Positions 63,251 through 64,000 of a stretch of 64,000 nt of DNA are shown here, piece by piece. The notes below the pieces were generated by a model. That model ran no database searches, was not told where the DNA came from, and saw only the letters and a list, made by a program, of their open reading frames with translations. Every line of letters begins with the position of its first letter. The first letter of the stretch is position 1. This DNA is from Paludibacteraceae bacterium. Its GTDB lineage: Bacteria > Bacteroidota > Bacteroidia > Bacteroidales > Paludibacteraceae. A program made the position numbers and the translations under genes. The DNA lies in the NCBI GenBank assembly GCA_905233935.1, contig CAJOFU010000003.1, forward strand, positions 55,699 to 119,698, read 5' to 3'.

Positions 63251-63526
63251 ATGCTGATCCAACAACAAACCATCCAATTGACTGCATATGCAGATTTATA
63301 CGACAAAGTAGTGCCACAAAAGCATTTGCTTCGTCAAATAAATGATTTAATAGATTTTAGTTTCGTTTATCAAGAACTCGTATCCAAATATTGCCCCGAC
63401 AATGGTCGTCGTGCAGAAAGTCCGATACGCTTGTTTAAGTATCTTTTGCTGAAGGTGATTTACGACTCGTCAGATGTAGATGTTCGCCAAATTTTGCCTT
63501 GTAATGGGCTGTTTGGGGATGTATAG
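63251..63526 (+). pseudogene. Truncated IS1182-type transposase, N-terminal part
   Basis: 91 residues only. YADLYDKVVPQKHLLRQINDLIDFSFVYQELVSKYCPDNGR followed by SPIRLFKYLLLKVIYDSSDVDVR is the N-terminal DUF772-type region of IS1182-family transposases. The frame stops after GLFGDV, and the catalytic DDE part is absent. It ends with a hairpin region (GATTGCA...TGCAATC) at about 63580-63604. It is non-functional. Confidence 0.88.
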
Positions 63527-63654
63527 AAGGCATTATACCGACGTATAGAGAAAATCTCTACTACTAATCAAAAAAAAGATTGCAACGTTAATCGCTGCAA
63601 TCCTTTCTCTTGTTATGAGTGCACTGTAAATATGCAACCTTTTTCAGTGCCCTC

Positions 63655-63797
63655 CCGAAAAGCACTTTTTTTTTACGTTTGAGGGTTTGATGTCGTTTGA
63701 GCACTGCGTGCTTTGTTGGATGTCGTATTAGTCCTGATGCGCTAACTTTAAGAAAATAAATAGTTCTTATCAAAAATGCATTTTTGAACGATAATTT
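63655..63797. other. Non-coding spacer right of the IS remnant
   Basis: No gene is supported. It contains a T-run (63668-63676) and A/T-rich DNA. The 82-codon minus-strand ORF 63588-63836 reads through the element end and has no family signal. Confidence 0.55.
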
Positions 63798-63829
63798 CTT
63801 GCGTAATTCAAAAATAATTAGTACCTTTG
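63798..63829 (+). promoter_or_regulatory. Promoter-like site facing the right-edge gene
   Basis: CTTG, 20 nt, TACCTTTG is a good match to the consensus. It points toward a terminator and the 3' end of an oppositely oriented gene, so no coding gene fits it. It may drive a small or antisense RNA. Confidence 0.5.
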
Positions 63830-63851
63830 CACTCAAAATTAGTCAAAAGAC

Positions 63852-63870
63852 AAAAAAGCGGCATCCGCTT
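63852..63870 (-). terminator. Terminator of the right-edge minus-strand gene
   Basis: On the minus strand AAGCGG-atg-CCGCTT is followed by TTTT. It lies about 60 nt after the stop codon at 63929. The stem is short. Confidence 0.7.
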
Positions 63871-63928
63871 GAATGGATTACCGCTTGGGGGGGCATTGGC
63901 GATTTTTATCGTACAACTGATTTCTTAC

Positions 63929-64000
63929 TTAATCGAACAAATCATCCATCGTCAACTCTTCTGCAACTTCGGAGGAATGGGTATTGTGTTTGAGTCCGTA
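63929..64000 (-). CDS. C-terminal end of an unidentified gene, cut by window edge
   Basis: The last 23 codons read YGLKHNTHSSEVAEEL, then TMDDLFD and a stop, with no internal stop to the window edge. The acidic tail and the terminator just downstream suggest a real gene that enters from the right. It is too short to identify. Confidence 0.45.
   Translation of the reverse strand, partial: YGLKHNTHSSEVAEELTMDDLFD

Larger units (their letters stand above)
63134..63654 (+). mobile_element. Internally deleted IS1182-type element (MITE-like)
   Basis: Perfect 15 bp terminal inverted repeats, GAGGGCACTGAAAAA at 63134-63148 and its complement at 63640-63654, bound about 520 bp. Inside are a promoter and a transposase start whose frame stops after 91 codons; the rest of a transposase of roughly 500 aa is missing. 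A deletion derivative that could be moved in trans. No clear target duplication is seen. Confidence 0.85.

Noticed and set aside
63588-63836. 82-codon minus-strand ORF at the IS right end
   Set aside because: It starts in the spacer and crosses the inverted repeat; no family signal.

Overview
The window looks like chromosomal DNA of a Bacteroidales member. The evidence is direct. At least a dozen promoter-like sites follow the Bacteroidetes plan TTTG (or TTG), 19-20 nt, TAnnTTTG. Leaders are A/T rich with few Shine-Dalgarno sites. TTG start codons recur, S16 has a long Ala/Lys tail, SecA is about 1100 aa with a zinc tail, and there are Wzi, WbqC, an InaA-like LPS kinase and an Mpi-like invertase. 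Coding DNA is near 50% GC while spacers are very A/T rich. A Paludibacteraceae-like host is my guess only; no 16S gene or tRNA gene is visible.

Layout. 1-3.6 kb (minus): end of rfbA, rsgA, and a secreted OB-fold protein. 4.1-17.4 kb (plus): dapB, lepB, WbqC-like, ilvE, peptide symporter, coiled-coil protein, rsmI, flippase, ribE, two FKBP isomerases, second flippase, truA. 17.3-18.8 kb (minus): rpsP and a glycosyltransferase whose 3' end overlaps truA. 19.0-30.0 kb (plus): add, gyrB, LOG-like, a helical/jelly-roll protein, kdsA, kdsD, Mpi-like recombinase, acyltransferase, AraC regulator, miaB. 30.0-35.7 kb: minus-strand pairs (glycosyltransferase plus outer-membrane protein; rsmF plus DUF6340-like) around plus-strand xseA. 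35.8-39.5 kb (plus): pcrA, pyrH, frr. 39.6-41.7 kb (minus): murI, lipid kinase, lipoprotein. 41.9-57.4 kb (plus): dnaN, DnaQ-like, rnz, radA, mlaE, mlaF, a split M6 peptidase, xth, lptB, then an envelope-glycan locus (LTA-synthase-like enzyme, Kelch lipoprotein, Wzi, glycosyltransferase, and a glycosyltransferase-LPS kinase fusion). 57.4-62.9 kb (minus): secA and two outer-membrane proteins. 63.1-63.7 kb: an internally deleted IS1182-type element. The right edge holds the last codons of an unidentified minus-strand gene with its terminator.

Most genes are core housekeeping. Envelope genes dominate the rest: Kdo synthesis (kdsA, kdsD), lipid transport (mlaEF, lptB), LPS sugars and phosphate (rfbA, GT2 enzymes, InaA-like kinase), capsule (Wzi, flippases) and phospholipid (PlsC-like, lipid kinase).

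The most unusual signal is a set of short phrase-like repeat families with units of about 7-20 nt, such as GAATTCTGA, AGTCAGA, CACTAACACGCAGT, AGCCAACAGCC and ACTTTCG. They occur in spacers and also, always in frame, inside variable loops or ends of essential genes (rsgA, lepB, dapB, murI, kdsA, kdsD, miaB, a flippase, a GT2, a DUF6340-like protein and an outer-membrane protein). A hairpin family (GCATCMGCCA...TGGCKGAT) sits between co-directional genes at three places. Other points of interest are the GT2-LPS kinase fusion, the M6 peptidase whose prodomain is a separate secreted protein, the Mpi-like invertase without a visible invertible site, and a palindrome-rich secA leader.
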